Shown piece by piece: positions 9,468 to 19,000 of a stretch of DNA of 64,000 nt. The stretch is from assembly GCA_023150945.1 (NCBI GenBank), contig JAKLJX010000025.1, positions 30,989 to 94,988 on the forward strand, written 5' to 3'. A model generated the notes under the pieces. It did no database searches. It saw only the letters and a program-made list of their open reading frames with translations, and had not been told where the DNA came from. The stretch is from a bacterium (lineage in GTDB: Bacteria > Zhuqueibacterota > Zhuqueibacteria > Zhuqueibacterales > Zhuqueibacteraceae). The position numbers were made by a program, and so were the translations under genes. Position 1 is the first letter of the stretch; each line of letters starts with the position of its first letter.

Positions 9468-9890
9468 GCATTGCTCCAATCCGTGAGTTCATTGGCATCA
9501 ACAGCGATCCACAAGGGATCGGAATTACACAGAATGAAGATCTCGGAGCCCTGCCCCCTGGTGGGGCATTGCTCCAATCTGTGAGTTCATTGGCCTCAAC
9601 AGCGATCCACAAGGGATCGGGACTACGAAGGCATTGCTCCAATCCGTGAGCTCATTGGCCTCAACAGCGATCCACAAGGGATCGGGACTACGGAGGCATT
9701 GCTCCAATCCGTGAGTTCATTGGCCTCAACAGCGATCCACAAGGGATCGGGACTACGAAGGCATTGCTCCAATCCGTGAGTTCATTGGCCTCAACAGCGA
9801 TCCACAAGGGATCGGGACTACGAGGGCATTGCTCCACCCCGTGAATTCATTGGCCTCAACAGCGATCCACGAGGAATCGGGACTACGAAG
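9468..9890. repeat. 65-bp tandem repeat array (five contiguous units plus one separated unit)
   Basis: Units starting GCATTGCTCCAATCCGTGAG begin at 9468, 9566, 9631, 9696, 9761 and 9826. The last five are spaced exactly 65 bases apart; the first is 98 bases upstream because of an inserted segment. Each unit contains GATCC-ACAAG-GGATC, a small hairpin. The first two units are preceded by CCCTGCCCCCTGGTGGGGCA, another hairpin. Units differ by one to a few bases, with the last most diverged. Reading frames across it are artefacts of the period. The rest of the gap 9424-10034 shows nothing else. Confidence 0.9.
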
Positions 9891-10034
9891 AGCGGCCCGC
9901 AAGGGAGCTAGGCTTCATCGGACTCATTTGATCTACGCAATCAGGAAAGGAGGCTGGGCAAGAAAGAACGTTTGCTGCGTCTCATAATTCTTCAGCAGTA
10001 TCCATCCAATTCATCTTCGTGAAGGGAGAAAGCT

Positions 10035-12287
10035 ATGTCTAAATGGCTATCAGCCTTGGTCGTCGTTCTCGCGCTGGCGGCAACCAGCAGCCAGGCGCAA
10101 TGGAAATTCGCCGGCAATTTTCCCAACGACAATTTCAAAGGCAATTCGGGCGGACACGGCATCGCGGTCGATCCCGACGGCAAGGTCTGGGTGCAGATCT
10201 TCGGTGTCAGTGACAGCATCACCACCGCGGCCGGCAACAAAAGAGCCACGCGCGTGCTCAATGTCTTCAACCCCGACGGCACCCCGGCGCCGTTTTCACC
10301 GATCAAGACCATCACCGTCGGCGGCGTGACCGACACGCTGTACAACAGCGCCCGCGGCATGCGCACCGATTATGACGGCAACATTTTGGCGGTTCATTTC
10401 GATGCAGTTTATCGGATCGACTACAAGACCGGTGCCGGCTTGGCCAAAGTGATACCGACGACAGGCGTCACGCTCACTGCGCCGGCGGTCGATGCCCAGG
10501 GCAATCTCTTCACCGCTCCGGTGATTCCCCCGGCGGCGATCAAGATTTTCGACAAGGATTTCAATTTCCTGGGCAATGCGGTGGACAGCTCGGTGGGCTT
10601 CTCCCGCAGCTTTGAAGTCGGCAAAGACGGCAACACCATTTATTGGTGCGGTTATACCACGCACGCGATTTACAAGTACACCCGTCCCGACGAGTTCTCC
10701 GCCTTCGCCGTCACCGACACGCTGTTGAAGGGCTTTGACTGCGAATCCGTGGCGTGGGACCCGACCGGCAGCCTGCTTTGGTTCAGCGCCGGCTCCTACA
10801 ATGATCGGCCCAACCGTTTCCCCGGCGCCACCACTTACTGGAAACCCAACACCTGGTACGCCTACGATCCGGTGAACAACAAAGTGGTGGATGAGATCGA
10901 GTGGAAGCTCAACACGCCCATGAATGCCAATGAGCGGCCGCGCGGCATCGCCTTCAGCCCGGATGGCAACACCGCGTACGTGCTCTGCTTCGGCGCCAGC
11001 GACTATCCAATCGTGCAGAAGTTCGAGCGCCTGCAAAGCAGTTTCCCGGCCACCTCGAAGAGCAATTTCCCGAACGACAATTTCAAGGGCAATTCGGGCG
11101 GCCACGGCATCGCGGTCGACCCGGACGGCAAGGTCTGGGTGCAGATCTTCGGTGTCAGTGACAGCATCACCACGGCGGCCGGCAACAAGAGAGCCACGCG
11201 CGTGCTCAATGTCTTCAACCCCGATGGCACCCCAGCGCCGTTCTCACCGATCAAGACCATCACCGTCGGCGGCGTGACCGACACGCTGTACAACAGCGCC
11301 CGCGGCATGCGCACCGATTATGACGGCAACATTTTGGCGGTTCATTTCGATGCAGTTTATCGTCTCGACTACAAGACCGGTGCCGGCTTGGCCAAAGTGA
11401 TACCGACGACAGGCGTCACGCTCACTGCGCCGGCGGTCGATGCCCAGGGCAACCTCTTCACCGCGCCGGTGATTCCCCCGGCCGCGATCAAGATTTTCGA
11501 CAAGGATTTCAACTTCCTGGGCAATGCGGTGGACAGCTCGGTGGGCTTCTCCCGCAGCTTTGAAGTCGGCAAAGACGGCAACACCATTTACTGGTGCGGT
11601 TATACTACGCACGCAGTTTACAAGTACACCCGTCCGGACGAGTTTTCGGCCTTCGCCGTCACCGACACGCTGTTGAAGGGCTTTGACTGCGAATCCGTGG
11701 TGTGGGATCCCAACGGCACCCAGCTCTGGTTCAGCGCCGGCTCTTACAATGATCTGCCCAACCGCTTCCCGGGCGCGACGACTTTCTGGAAGCCGAATGT
11801 TTGGTATGCCTATGATCCGGCGACCAAGGAAGTCGTCGATTGGATCGAATGGCAGCTCAACACCCCGGCGAGTGTCAACGAGCGGCCGCGCGGCATCGCC
11901 TTCAGCCCGAATCGCAACATTGCCTACGTGCTCTGCTTCGGCGCCAGCGACTATCCGATCGTGCAGAAGTTCATGCGCGTGGGCACCAGCGTGGAAGGCC
12001 GGGAGAGCAACTGGGCCTATGTGGAAACCTTCCAGTTGTTCCAGAATTATCCCAACCCGTTCAACCCGCAGACCACGATCCCCTTCAGCTTGCAGAAGCA
12101 GGGGCGCGTGCAGGTGGTGGTGTTCGACATGATGGGCCGCCAGGTTGCCACCCTGGTTGATCAGATGATGGCGCCCGGCAGCCACAACCTGACCTTCGAT
12201 GCCACCGGCTTGGCCACCGGCACCTATTACTATCGCCTGAAATTCGAGAACGAAGTTCTCACCAAGCGCATGCTGTTCGTGAAATAG
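10035..12287 (+). CDS. T9SS cargo with duplicated propeller-like domain
   Basis: A 750-residue secreted protein: signal peptide (1-22), two nearly identical halves of about 303 aligned residues (28-330 and 344-646, offset 316 residues), and a classic T9SS type A sorting domain beginning FQNYPNPFNPQTTIPF and ending LTKRMLFVK. Each half has propeller-like repeats (GIAVDPDGKVWVQIF, GMRTDYDGNILAV, GIAFSPDGNTAYVL), suggesting a WD40/NHL/SMP-30-like fold. AAGGGAGAAAG precedes the ATG. A terminator follows at 12320. Cell-surface attachment or release by the T9SS is expected. The substrate is unknown. Confidence 0.85.
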   Translation: MSKWLSALVVVLALAATSSQAQWKFAGNFPNDNFKGNSGGHGIAVDPDGKVWVQIFGVSDSITTAAGNKRATRVLNVFNPDGTPAPFSPIKTITVGGVTDTLYNSARGMRTDYDGNILAVHFDAVYRIDYKTGAGLAKVIPTTGVTLTAPAVDAQGNLFTAPVIPPAAIKIFDKDFNFLGNAVDSSVGFSRSFEVGKDGNTIYWCGYTTHAIYKYTRPDEFSAFAVTDTLLKGFDCESVAWDPTGSLLWFSAGSYNDRPNRFPGATTYWKPNTWYAYDPVNNKVVDEIEWKLNTPMNANERPRGIAFSPDGNTAYVLCFGASDYPIVQKFERLQSSFPATSKSNFPNDNFKGNSGGHGIAVDPDGKVWVQIFGVSDSITTAAGNKRATRVLNVFNPDGTPAPFSPIKTITVGGVTDTLYNSARGMRTDYDGNILAVHFDAVYRLDYKTGAGLAKVIPTTGVTLTAPAVDAQGNLFTAPVIPPAAIKIFDKDFNFLGNAVDSSVGFSRSFEVGKDGNTIYWCGYTTHAVYKYTRPDEFSAFAVTDTLLKGFDCESVVWDPNGTQLWFSAGSYNDLPNRFPGATTFWKPNVWYAYDPATKEVVDWIEWQLNTPASVNERPRGIAFSPNRNIAYVLCFGASDYPIVQKFMRVGTSVEGRESNWAYVETFQLFQNYPNPFNPQTTIPFSLQKQGRVQVVVFDMMGRQVATLVDQMMAPGSHNLTFDATGLATGTYYYRLKFENEVLTKRMLFVK
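10116..11972 (+). repeat. Recent in-frame tandem duplication inside the T9SS cargo gene
   Basis: Copy 1 spans 10116-11024 and copy 2 spans 11064-11972, offset exactly 948 bases (316 codons), joined by a 39-base linker. Long stretches are identical at the DNA level, including synonymous sites, which indicates a recent duplication or ongoing gene conversion. Confidence 0.9.
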
Positions 12288-12319
12288 CGAGGCGATAGAA
12301 AGCAATTCAGGCCTTTCCC

Positions 12320-12352
12320 AAGGGCGCGAGGGGAATCCCCCCGCGCCCTTTT
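12320..12352 (+). terminator. Rho-independent terminator after the duplicated cargo gene
   Basis: AAGGGCGCG (12320-12328) pairs with CGCGCCCTT (12342-12350) and is followed by TTTTCG. It lies 33 bases beyond the stop codon. Confidence 0.85.
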
Positions 12353-12581
12353 CGTTGTTGCATTGAGGCGCTTGCTTTTGCGCGGTGATCTGCCTACTAT
12401 TGTTCAGATCATTGCGTAGATTCTCTGGCCCGCATGTATCCTTTGGCTGTCAAAGGCCTGTCACCGGCACGCTTCCAGCAGGATCGTGCGAGCCGCCGCA
12501 ACTCGCCACGCAAGCAGGCACAGGAAAACGTTGGGCTGGCAACGCTCAGTTGGCAATCAAGCAATGGAGGCTTGCATCGCC

Positions 12582-13271
12582 ATGATGCAACACTACAACA
12601 CCATCATCCAGGTCGAATTTGAGCGGCCGCGCGTCATCCCACCACAACCGCCGCATGAAGAACCCCGGCTGGCACTGGGGTATTTTCAGCAGTTCTTCAG
12701 CACGGAAGCCTCAGTCAAGAAATCAAAAGACTTGATTCGCGACCATCTCCGGCACGAAGAGCCCGAGGCCAGCGCCTACAACCTGCGTTTCAGCCGGATC
12801 GCGACAATAGAGGATCGGGAAAGCCTGGAAAGACTCATGGCGCAGGGCAAAACGAAACGTGCCACCCCAAAACGGGAGGACCGAGGCGAGACCGGCATCT
12901 GGTATTACGGAGAAAAAAGCTACTACACCAACCCGGAAGAGAGTGCGGCGCTGACTCTCATCGCAGAGATGGAAACGAACGAGGAAGACGACTGGCCGGG
13001 CTACGACGGGCAATGCCAAGCCTGCGATGCCTACGGTCGCGTGGACGACATGTCGCTGTGTGACGAGTGCGCGGGGAAATTCGAGCGCGACATGATCCGC
13101 CAACGCCAATGGGACTACAGTGCCTCCGCCTTTGCACTGCCGGTGGAATTCCGGGAGGGGCTGCGCAGTGAAGTCATCAGAAAATACGGCAGCAAACTCG
13201 AACTGATTGCGCCTTCTCCGCAACCCGAAAAGGGCGACACAAAGCGCCGCCGCAAAGGGAAGAAAAGGTGA
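12582..13271 (+). CDS. Small zinc-ribbon-like hypothetical protein
   Basis: About 229 residues if started at the ATG at 12582, which has GGAGG eleven bases upstream; the in-frame ATG at 12564 or an extension to 12486 are less likely. No signal peptide. The centre carries CQAC ... CDEC (a CxxC-x13-CxxC zinc-ribbon-like pair) followed by KFERDMIRQRQWDYSASAFALP. The C-terminus is strongly basic (KRRRKGKKR). The N-terminal part has a YFQQFFSTEAS segment. It probably binds zinc and perhaps nucleic acid, but I do not recognise the family. The glycosidase gene downstream starts 31 bases later. Confidence 0.6.
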   Translation: MMQHYNTIIQVEFERPRVIPPQPPHEEPRLALGYFQQFFSTEASVKKSKDLIRDHLRHEEPEASAYNLRFSRIATIEDRESLERLMAQGKTKRATPKREDRGETGIWYYGEKSYYTNPEESAALTLIAEMETNEEDDWPGYDGQCQACDAYGRVDDMSLCDECAGKFERDMIRQRQWDYSASAFALPVEFREGLRSEVIRKYGSKLELIAPSPQPEKGDTKRRRKGKKR

Positions 13272-13302
13272 TGGCTTGAAACGTAAAAACCTGCGAGGTT
13301 CT

Positions 13303-15666
13303 ATGAAGAAAGCGCTACTGTTATGCTCGCTGCTTTTGCTCACCGTGTCCTTTTCCACCTCCGCGCAATCCCTGCCGCCCAAGCGTGAGTTTCGTGGGGC
13401 GTGGATCGCCACCGTCATCAATCTCGACTGGCCCAGCTCGCCGTTTCTCACGCCCGCCGCCCAGCGCGCCGAGTTGGTGCGGCTGCTGGATGAATTACAG
13501 ACCCACCATGTGAATGCCGTGATCTTTCAAGTCCGCTCCGAAGCGGATGCCATGTACCCCTCGACACTCGAGCCCTGGTCTTTCTGGCTGACCGGCGGCC
13601 AGGGCTTGGCGCCTTCGCCCTTCTATGATCCGTTGGAGTTTGCGATTCAAGAAGCGCACAAGCGCGGCATGGAGCTGCATGCCTGGTTCAATCCCTATCG
13701 CGTCTCGCGGGAAGTGGGCAACTATCCCAACGATTCGCGGCACGTTTCAGTGCAACACCCGGATTGGGTGATTCAAATCAGCACGATCAAGATTCTCGAT
13801 CCCGGTCTGCCGCAGGCGCGCCAGCACATCACCAACGTGGTGATGGACGTGGTGAGCCGCTACGACGTTGACGGCGTGCACTTCGACGATTATTTCTACC
13901 CCTATCCGCCCAATCAAATCGGCAATCAAGACGCCGCGACTTTTGCGAATTACAGCCGCGGCTTCACCAACCTCGCGGACTGGCGGCGCGACAACGTCAA
14001 TCTGCTCATTCAAACGATTCACGACAGCATTCAAGCGGTCAAGCCGCACGTGAAATTCGGCATGAGCCCGTTCGGCATTTGGAAAAACGGCGTGCCTTCC
14101 GGAATCACCGGCTTGGATGCCTACAGCACGATCTATTGCGACGCGGTGGCCTGGCTGCAGCGGCAGATTGTCGATTACATCACCCCGCAGCTCTACTGGC
14201 CCTTCGGCGGTGGCCAGGATTACGGCAAGCTCATGCCGTGGTGGGCTTCGCAGCGCAATAGCCGGCATTTCTATCCCGGCCAGGCAATCTATCGCGCCGT
14301 CAACTGGCCGGCCAACGAAATTCCGCGGCAGGTGCGCGCCAATCGCGCCAATCCCGGCGTGCAGGGCAGCATCATGTTCCGCGCGCTCTTTTTCCGCGAC
14401 AATGCCAAGGGCTTCGCCGACAGCCTGCGCACCGATCTCTTTCGCTATCCCGCCCTGCCGCCGGTGATGGCGTGGAAGGACGGCGTGCTGCCCAATGCCC
14501 CGCAGAATTTGCGCTATGAACGGCTGGCCGCCGGCGGCCCCGCAGCGCTGCGCTGGGAGGTGCCGCCGCCGGCCGGCGACGGCGATACCGCTTCGCGCTA
14601 TGTCGTCTATCATTTCCCGACGCTCAACATCAATCCACTCGCCTTGGAGGATCCCAGCAAAATCGCCGCGGTTGTCGGTGAGAACGCCGCGGTGTTGCCG
14701 ACTCCGGCGGACAATGGTCCGCATTACTACGTGGTGACGGCGCTTGATCGCAATTTCAACGAGAGCATGATGAGCAATGTGATTCAGGTGCTGCCGCCGG
14801 CTGCGCCGCTGTTGGCTCTGCCCGCGAATGGCATGCTCGACCTGGCACCAAACGTCACGTTGAGCTGGTATGCTCCGGCAACCGCGACTTCCTATCACGT
14901 GCAGGTGGCCGGCGATTCCAGCTTTGCAACCGCGCTGCTGGTGAATGAAACCGGGGTGGTGGATACGTTCAAGACGATCAGCGGGCTGGCGGGACAAACC
15001 AAGTACTTCTGGCGAGTAAGCGCGAGCAATGCCGGTGGCACGAGTTTCTTCTCGCAGGCTTTCAGTTTTGCGACGGGATTCCCGGCCGCACCCTTGCTGG
15101 TCTCTCCGGCAAACAACACCGGTGAGATTGCGCTGAATCCGGTGTTTCAGTGGCGGCGTTCTGCTGCGGCGGATTCCTATGAGCTGCAGGTCGCGCGCAG
15201 CCTGACCTTCGATTCGACCGCTTTGGTGGTCGATGAAAGCAGCCTGAGCGATACCTCGTTCGCAGCCAGCGGCCTCGAAGCAAATCGCTTCTATTTCTGG
15301 CGCGTGCGGGCAACCAATGCCATCGGTGCCGGCTTGTGGTCGGAAGCCTGGCGCTTCAAGACCGGCAGCGGCACCGCGGTGGCGGAAAATCCGGAAATCC
15401 CGCAGCAATTCAGCCTGGAGCAGAATTATCCCAACCCGTTCAATCCTGTTACCATCATCGTGTTCAATCTGCCGGCGAACGGCGCGGCGCGCCTGGCGAT
15501 CTACAACACGCTGGGGCAGGAAATCGCGGTGTTGGTTGATGAACATCTGGTTGCCGGCCGCCATGAAGTCCCCTTCGACGGCTCTTCACTGGCCTCAGGC
15601 GTCTACTTCTACCGCTTGCGCTTCGGCGCGCAAGTGCTCACCAAGCGCATGCTGCTGACCAAATAG
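13303..15666 (+). CDS. Secreted family-10-like glycosidase (GHL10/DUF187) with T9SS sorting domain
   Basis: A 787-residue protein. Signal peptide 1-21 (ending STSAQS), then a GHL10 TIM barrel (about 28-335) starting with REFRGAWIATVINLDWPS and containing HAWFNPYR and DGVHFDDYFYPYP, the conserved acidic region of this family. Two fibronectin-III-like repeats (about 500-690, each with SYHVQVA or SYELQVA) lead into a classic sorting domain (EQNYPNPFNPVT ... LTKRMLLTK). GCGAGG lies just before the ATG at 13303. The family hydrolyses polysaccharides or peptidoglycan-like glycans; the exact substrate cannot be read here. Export by the T9SS is expected. Confidence 0.88.
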   Translation: MKKALLLCSLLLLTVSFSTSAQSLPPKREFRGAWIATVINLDWPSSPFLTPAAQRAELVRLLDELQTHHVNAVIFQVRSEADAMYPSTLEPWSFWLTGGQGLAPSPFYDPLEFAIQEAHKRGMELHAWFNPYRVSREVGNYPNDSRHVSVQHPDWVIQISTIKILDPGLPQARQHITNVVMDVVSRYDVDGVHFDDYFYPYPPNQIGNQDAATFANYSRGFTNLADWRRDNVNLLIQTIHDSIQAVKPHVKFGMSPFGIWKNGVPSGITGLDAYSTIYCDAVAWLQRQIVDYITPQLYWPFGGGQDYGKLMPWWASQRNSRHFYPGQAIYRAVNWPANEIPRQVRANRANPGVQGSIMFRALFFRDNAKGFADSLRTDLFRYPALPPVMAWKDGVLPNAPQNLRYERLAAGGPAALRWEVPPPAGDGDTASRYVVYHFPTLNINPLALEDPSKIAAVVGENAAVLPTPADNGPHYYVVTALDRNFNESMMSNVIQVLPPAAPLLALPANGMLDLAPNVTLSWYAPATATSYHVQVAGDSSFATALLVNETGVVDTFKTISGLAGQTKYFWRVSASNAGGTSFFSQAFSFATGFPAAPLLVSPANNTGEIALNPVFQWRRSAAADSYELQVARSLTFDSTALVVDESSLSDTSFAASGLEANRFYFWRVRATNAIGAGLWSEAWRFKTGSGTAVAENPEIPQQFSLEQNYPNPFNPVTIIVFNLPANGAARLAIYNTLGQEIAVLVDEHLVAGRHEVPFDGSSLASGVYFYRLRFGAQVLTKRMLLTK

Positions 15667-16006
15667 GGCGCGCCGAGACGGTTTGTTCTCGAACCTGGCA
15701 AGTTGCCATATGCCACCGCTCGGAGCAGCCAGCGCAGGCGCCGGCGGCAAGGTTGCGCGCAAGGCCACGCCTGCTGGTTTTTCTCGTATCATCCGCACCG
15801 ATGGTTTTAGCTGCGGGCAGTCATCTTTTGCGCGCTGAATACCGCGCACACAACAAGCCCCGCCTGGGCGCTCGCTGGGCAGATGCAAGCCGTTCTTGAG
15901 CGGCGATTTTCGCCATGCGTCAGCGCCCGGGCGATGACTTTCGACCCGGCGCCGGAGAGCTTCCCTCCTGTAACGGCAAAACTCAGATACTCCTCCCTTC
16001 GCAAAA
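15667..16006. other. Convergent intergenic region, no gene seen
   Basis: About 340 bases between the stop of the glycosidase and the terminator of the giant minus-strand gene. I see no supported gene, repeat or RNA here. Confidence 0.5.
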
Positions 16007-16042
16007 AAAATCCCACCGCAACCGAAGCTGCGGTGGGATTTT
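16007..16042 (-). terminator. Bidirectional terminator between convergent genes
   Basis: AAAATCCCACCGCA (16007-16020) and TGCGGTGGGATTTT (16029-16042) are perfect complements with an eight-base loop. On the minus strand a run of eight T follows; on the plus strand TTTTCTTTT follows. It serves the giant gene ending at 16072 and can also stop plus-strand transcripts. Confidence 0.9.
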
Positions 16043-16071
16043 CTTTTGTTGTGAAGGGAGGAGTCGGCGAA

Positions 16072-19000
16072 TTACTTCAGCAACGTCATGCGTTTCACCA
16101 TCACCTGGCCGCCGGCTTCGAGGCGATAGTGATAGATGCCCGAGGGCACCAGCTTGCCGCGCTGGTCGCGGCCGTCCCACACCGCGGTGTGATAACCCGC
16201 CGGCATGATGGTGTTCACCAGCTCGCGCACTTCCTGGCCGATCAGGTTGTAGATCACCAGCTTGACCTGGGTTTCCTGCGGCAGTTGATAGCGGAGGTTG
16301 GTGGACGGGTTGAACGGATTCGGGTAATTCTGCGCCAAATCGAAGCGCGCCGGCGGCGCCACGGTGATCTCCACCGGGCCGTGCACGGTAATGTTGCCGT
16401 TGAGATCGATATCCTCGAGCTTGTAGAAGTAACGGGCGTTGACTTCGACCTCGGTGTCGAGGTAGGAATAACGGCCGTCCAGGCTCGGGGTGATGATCTG
16501 CACATTGATGCTTTCATACTCACCGTCGCGACTGCGGCTGCGCAGCAAGTTGAAGCCGGCGTTCTCGGTCTCGCTGGCGGTGACCCATTCCAGGCGCACG
16601 CCCTTGCCCTCCACCGCGGTGGCGCTGAAGGTTTCGAGCTGCACCGGCGTGCGCACCGTCCAACGCGTGCGCACCGTGTCTTCCAGATCGAACACCCAGG
16701 CTTCCACCGCATTGAGTTTGATCTTGCTGTCGAACTCGAAGGTGTTGGTGAGGGCGCTGGTCAGCTCGCCGTTCAAGTACCAGCGATAGCTCAGCACGTC
16801 GCCGTCGGGGTCAACCGCGTTGACGCGCATGGTGAGCTTGCCGCTCAGCACCGTGGTGTCCTGTGGCGCGCCCGGCACGCCGGCCGGAATGCGGCTGACG
16901 ATCACCGGCGGTTGGTTGCGGTTCGCCACCTCGATGACGACGATCTCTTCGTCCTGGCCGCCGCGCAAGTCGCGCGCAAAGAAGCTGACTTCATGGCGGC
17001 CGGCGCTGGAGAGATCAGTTTGCCAGGTGAAGATGCGGGTGCCGAGCGAGTCGAACACCGCGCCGGGCGGCAGATTGGCCGCGCCGTAGCGAATGGCTTC
17101 GTTGTCCGCATCCGCTGCACTGACCACAAATTCGATGCGGTTGCCTTCCACGGCTTGCTGATCCGGCACGTCGACGATGATCGGGAAGTTGTTGCCGGTC
17201 ACGCCGGTGGCCTTGAATTCGATCGGCGAGCCGGTCAGGCCGGTGCCGATGGCTTCCGCTTCATTGGCGCCGGGGCCGACGGTCCACGGGATCTGCGCGA
17301 GGCCTAGCGCATTGGTCATGACCGTGGCCGCCGCCTGTCCCGCAAAATTGCCGCCGCCTTTCTTCACCACATAGCTGATGGGCACGCCCGCAATCGCATT
17401 GCCGTACGCGTCGGTGACTTTGGTCTGCAGCGGGAAATTCAACGGCAGGCCGGCAGTGCCGCTCTGGTTGTTGGTGCGCGCCACCACCTGCATCCGGGTG
17501 GCTGCGCTCGGCGTGGCGGTCACGGTGAAGTACAACGGTGAGTTGGTCAATCCGTTGGAACTCGCGCGAATCTTGCGCGGGCCGCTCGCGCCGTCAAAGG
17601 TGATTTGGGTGGAGGCAAACCCGCCGTTCGCAGTGTTGACGAAGCCGTTGGCAAGCTGGCCCGTGCCCTGAATCAACTCGAAGATCACCGGCACACCGTC
17701 GATGCCGTTGCTGTTCGCATCCACCACGCGCACCACCATCGCCGTGGCCAGGGTTTGATTGACCGGCCCGGCAGCGCCGTCACCGCTCACTTGCACGAGG
17801 TTGGAAGGCCGGCCGGTGCGCGCCTGGGCCTGGAAATCGAGCGGCGAGTTGTTCAAGCTGGAGCCACTCGCGCGTGCGACGTTCAAGCCCGCGCTCGGCC
17901 CGAGGCGCCAGACCACTTTCGCCAGGCCAAATTCATCACTGCTCACGTTCGCGCTCTGACCGCCATTGACCTGGCCACCGCCGAACGTCACTTCGAATTT
18001 GATGGTTTTACCTGCGACCGGCCGGTTGTCCTTGTCCACCACGCCCACCACCAGCGGCTGCAGCAAATCTTCCAACACCACGCCGGTCTGGCCGTTGCCG
18101 GAGATCAATTGCAGGCTGCGCGCCGCATTGTTGACGGCATTGAGCACGAAGATCAGCGGCGAATTCCGCAAGCCGGTGGAAATGGCGCGCACGCGATTTT
18201 CGGTCACGGTTGGGCCGAGCACATACTGGATCGCCGCGACGCCATTGGTGTCGGTCACCGCCGTGTTCGGGCCGAGCAAACGGCCCTCGCCTGCCTCGAC
18301 GTTGAATTCCACCGCCACATTGGGGACGCCGTTGTTGAATTGATCCGTCACCAGCACGCTCAGCGGCTCTAACAGCGCCGTGTTGACGTTGCCGGTTTGG
18401 CTGTGGCCGCTGCGAATCGCCATTTGCGTGGCGGCCAGTGGGCTGAAGCGCACGCTGGCGCCGGGCTTGATCTCATACACGCCGGCGACTTTGGCGGTGA
18501 TGATCTTGAGCTCGGCTTTGGTCGAGGCCAGCGAGCCGGTGGCGCGGCCCTGCGCGTCAGTGTTGCCGGTTTGTTGAATGTTGTTGTTCGCGCCGGAGAC
18601 GATGAGTTGTACCGGCTTGTTCGCAACCACATTACCGAACTTGTCCTTCACCGTGACGGTGATGTTGGAGCGGCTCTGGCCGTTGGCCGGCACCGGCCCG
18701 GTGGCGGTGATGCTGGAGGTCGAGGCGCTGGGCAGCCCGGCAACAGCCGCGGCTTTGAACGTTGCCGGTGAGCCTTGCAGGTTCTGCAGGCCGTCGTTGG
18801 CGGTTGCGATCACCGTTTGACTGTCCGGCAAGATCGAGCGGCCGAGAATCCACGTCACTGCAGCAATGCCATTGGCATTGGTGATGGTAGTGGTGTCGGT
18901 TGTGGCGGTGGCGCTGAAAGTGCCGTTGGCTGTGCCGCTGGAACGAAAGCGCACGGGATGATCCTTGATCGGATTGCCTTGATTGTCGAGCACGCGCACC

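Noticed and set aside
9088..9707. Minus-strand frames with repeated peptide wording over the tandem array
   Set aside because: They only reflect translation of the 65-bp DNA repeat and overlap the end of the cluster A lipoprotein gene.
9468..9890. Possible CRISPR array
   Set aside because: The repeats abut each other with no variable spacers, and no cas gene is present.
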